Source: JAYQKL01 sp049890195 (GTDB lineage Bacteria; Pseudomonadota; Alphaproteobacteria; RS24). Taken from it: a stretch of DNA of 64,000 nt. The stretch lies in the NCBI GenBank assembly GCA_049890195.1, contig JBMHBY010000006.1, positions 124,001 through 188,000 on the forward strand. Reading direction: 5' to 3'. The position numbers and the translations under genes are program-made. The notes below the pieces were generated by a model that searched no databases, was not told the DNA's origin, and saw only the letters and a list, made by a program, of their open reading frames with translations. How positions within the stretch are numbered: position 1 is the stretch's first letter; each line of letters starts with the position of its first letter. Positions 62,614 through 64,000 of the stretch are shown piece after piece.

Positions 62614-63150
62614 TCAGTCGTGGAAGGACACCACAAGGCCAATCATCAAACGCTCCAAGTCCTCGCCGTCAACACTGCCGGGGGTAAAGTCGAGGCGTAA
62701 AGAATGGCCCTCTGAGAGTTCATAATCCAAGCCGACACCATAAAGAAAGCCTGTTTCATCTGCCCCCGGACTGTTGTTCATATCGGCTCGGGCGTGATAC
62801 AGGCCCAGCCTTATATAGGGCGTCACCGGCATATCCTTGTTCAAGCGGGCAAGGCCGCTCAACTCAATCATATTGACCTCAGAAACCTGACCGGCACTGT
62901 TGGAGTAGTCATTGGCGTCTGTGAAGGCCAGCTCGAGACTGATCATGTCCGACAGGAGTTTGCCCGCGCCGAGATAATAACCGCTCCCCTCCTCCTCCAG
63001 GTCGTTGAGATTGCCGGCAAATTCAAAATCACTTTCCAAAACTGCACCCATTGTCAGATAGTAGTCTTTAGCCCCTTCTGCATGGAGTACAGAGGGTGTG
63101 ACAAGCAACAAAGTTGAGACAATAAATCCGGCCAAGCGAACATACGGCAT
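62614..63150 (-). CDS. Small outer-membrane beta-barrel protein
   Basis: A 178-residue exported protein (signal peptide ending VLHA). Alternating aromatic and hydrophobic strands, for example GSGYYLGAGKLLSDMISLEL and PYIRLGLYHA, suggest an 8-stranded OmpA/OmpX-like barrel. The C terminus is VVSFHD, so the usual terminal Phe is three residues from the end. Ligand and role are unknown. A Shine-Dalgarno (AGGGGAA) precedes the ATG. Confidence 0.75.
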   Translation of the reverse strand: MPYVRLAGFIVSTLLLVTPSVLHAEGAKDYYLTMGAVLESDFEFAGNLNDLEEEGSGYYLGAGKLLSDMISLELAFTDANDYSNSAGQVSEVNMIELSGLARLNKDMPVTPYIRLGLYHARADMNNSPGADETGFLYGVGLDYELSEGHSLRLDFTPGSVDGEDLERLMIGLVVSFHD

Positions 63151-63220
63151 GAAATTCCCCTTTTATTATTCTTATGAATTTCAGACCATTAGGCTAACCG
63201 CTCCCCGAAACACTGTCAAA

Positions 63221-63246
63221 ACAAAAAGAGGGCGCAAAGCGCCCTC
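63221..63246 (-). terminator. Intrinsic terminator after nrdB
   Basis: An 8-bp stem GAGGGCGC/GCGCCCTC with a 3-base loop; on the minus strand it is followed by TTTTTGT. It lies about 25 bases beyond the nrdB stop. Confidence 0.9.
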
Positions 63247-63272
63247 TCAAATCAGTCCTTGCAGGCTTTCAG

Positions 63273-64000
63273 CTATTCAAAAGCCTCGTCCCAGTTGCCC
63301 TGCGTCGCAGCCTTGGCGTATTCGGTGGCCCGCCCTTCAAAGAAGTTCATGTGCTCAATGCCGTTCAGCATCTCGTCCATCCAAGGCAGCGGGTTTTTCT
63401 CAATGTCATAAATCGGCTTGAGATTGAGTTGCGACAGCCTGCGGTTGCCGATGAAACGGATGTAATCCTTGACTTCCTGCGGCTCCAGCCCCTCAACGCC
63501 GCCCATCTCAAAGGCGAGGTCGATAAAGGCGTCCTCATGGGTCACGACCGTATCACAGGCCTTATAAAGCTCTTGATGCATCTCATTGGTCCAGATTTCA
63601 GGGTTCTCCTTGATGAAGGTATTGAACAGCTGGACCGTGGAGTTGGTGTGCAGGGTCTCATCACGGGCCGACCAGGTGACAATCTGGCCCATACCCTTCA
63701 TTTTGTTGAAACGCGGGAAGTTCATCAAAATCGCAAAGCTGGCAAACAGCTGCAAACCTTCGGTGAAACCGCCGAAAACAGCCAGTGTTTTGGCAATGTC
63801 GGCCTTGGTCTCAACGCCCCATTCCTGCATATAGTCATATTTGTCCTTCATTTCGCCGTATTTCATGAAGGCTTCATACTCCACCTCAGGCATGCCGATG
63901 GTGTCGAGCAGGTGCGAATATGCGGCAATGTGAATGGTCTCCATATTGGAGAACGACGCCAACATCATCTGCACCTCGGTCGGCTTGAAGACCTGAGAAT
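63273..64000 (-). CDS. nrdB: Class Ia ribonucleotide reductase beta subunit, 3' part (5' end outside window)
   Basis: The radical-generating subunit of ribonucleotide reductase. The frame stays open to the window edge (visible start of the fragment: SQVFKPTEVQMML), so the start codon is beyond 64000. Iron ligands are visible as Glu and His in NMETIHIAAYSHL (with the radical Tyr in AAYSH), Glu in FTEGLQLFASF and Glu/His in ARDETLHTNS. The window holds about 240 C-terminal residues. nrdA is likely upstream, out of view. Confidence 0.96.
   Translation of the reverse strand, partial: SQVFKPTEVQMMLASFSNMETIHIAAYSHLLDTIGMPEVEYEAFMKYGEMKDKYDYMQEWGVETKADIAKTLAVFGGFTEGLQLFASFAILMNFPRFNKMKGMGQIVTWSARDETLHTNSTVQLFNTFIKENPEIWTNEMHQELYKACDTVVTHEDAFIDLAFEMGGVEGLEPQEVKDYIRFIGNRRLSQLNLKPIYDIEKNPLPWMDEMLNGIEHMNFFEGRATEYAKAATQGNWDEAFE

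Overview
This window is a chromosomal segment of an alphaproteobacterium, judged by eye to have a GC content in the mid-50s percent. Lineage markers are a TIGR01459-type HAD hydrolase, UPF0262 beside hisD, a DUF2948 gene between murA and hisD, a DUF3035/BamF-like lipoprotein after lspA, a PopZ-type DUF2497 protein and a short RNase E/G beside yacG. A TonB receptor, a PQQ alcohol dehydrogenase and DmdC-like acyl-CoA chemistry suggest an aerobic, free-living heterotroph, possibly marine. I cannot name a family.

Layout. (1) 1-11.8 kb, core genes: the 3' part of groL with its terminator, an SDR oxidoreductase, and a run of HAD hydrolase, ribF, ileS, lspA, a BamF-like lipoprotein, two M16 peptidases and a rhomboid protease. 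(2) 11.9-15.8 kb: a CHASE2 class III adenylate cyclase followed directly by a metallo-beta-lactamase-fold hydrolase and a one-pass membrane protein that leads by overlap into pilus genes. (3) 15.8-38.9 kb, an almost complete type IVa-like pilus system in several transcription units: pseudopilins, a lipoprotein secretin, a PopZ-like protein, prepilin peptidase, a PilT-type retraction ATPase, an O-antigen-ligase-type membrane enzyme, the major pilin, and the assembly operon of a PilM-PilN fusion, PilO, a LysM/SPOR/PilP-like protein, PilB and PilC. Embedded in it are a STAS / SpoIIE phosphatase / RsbW-like partner-switching operon, which diverges from the pilin across a 14-bp palindrome, and a MoxR-DUF58-transglutaminase operon. 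(4) 39.1-40.2 kb: two small membrane-protein genes, one resembling a phage holin. (5) 40.2-45.6 kb: a five-gene valine (isobutyryl-CoA) catabolic operon. (6) 46.0-49.8 kb: a TonB receptor and a CNNM/CorC-type protein. (7) 49.9-56.1 kb: tRNA-Phe and the alphaproteobacterial block yacG, rng-like, maf, infA, UPF0262, hisD, DUF2948, murA and a 48-codon ORF. (8) 56.1-64 kb: a quinohemoprotein alcohol dehydrogenase, a DmdC-like acyl-CoA dehydrogenase, small proteins, a thioesterase, a GST, an outer-membrane barrel and the 3' part of nrdB.

How the parts fit. The strongest candidate for an under-described system is the pilus locus. Alphaproteobacteria mostly carry Tad/Flp pili, whereas here there is a PilB/PilC/PilT/secretin machine with a GspL/MshI-like PilM-PilN fusion, a PilP equivalent carrying peptidoglycan-binding modules, a secretin with long coiled coils, and adjacent cAMP, partner-switching and PopZ-like genes. 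Their regulatory and localisation roles are inferred from gene order only. No part of the pilus locus shows visible base-composition signs of recent transfer.
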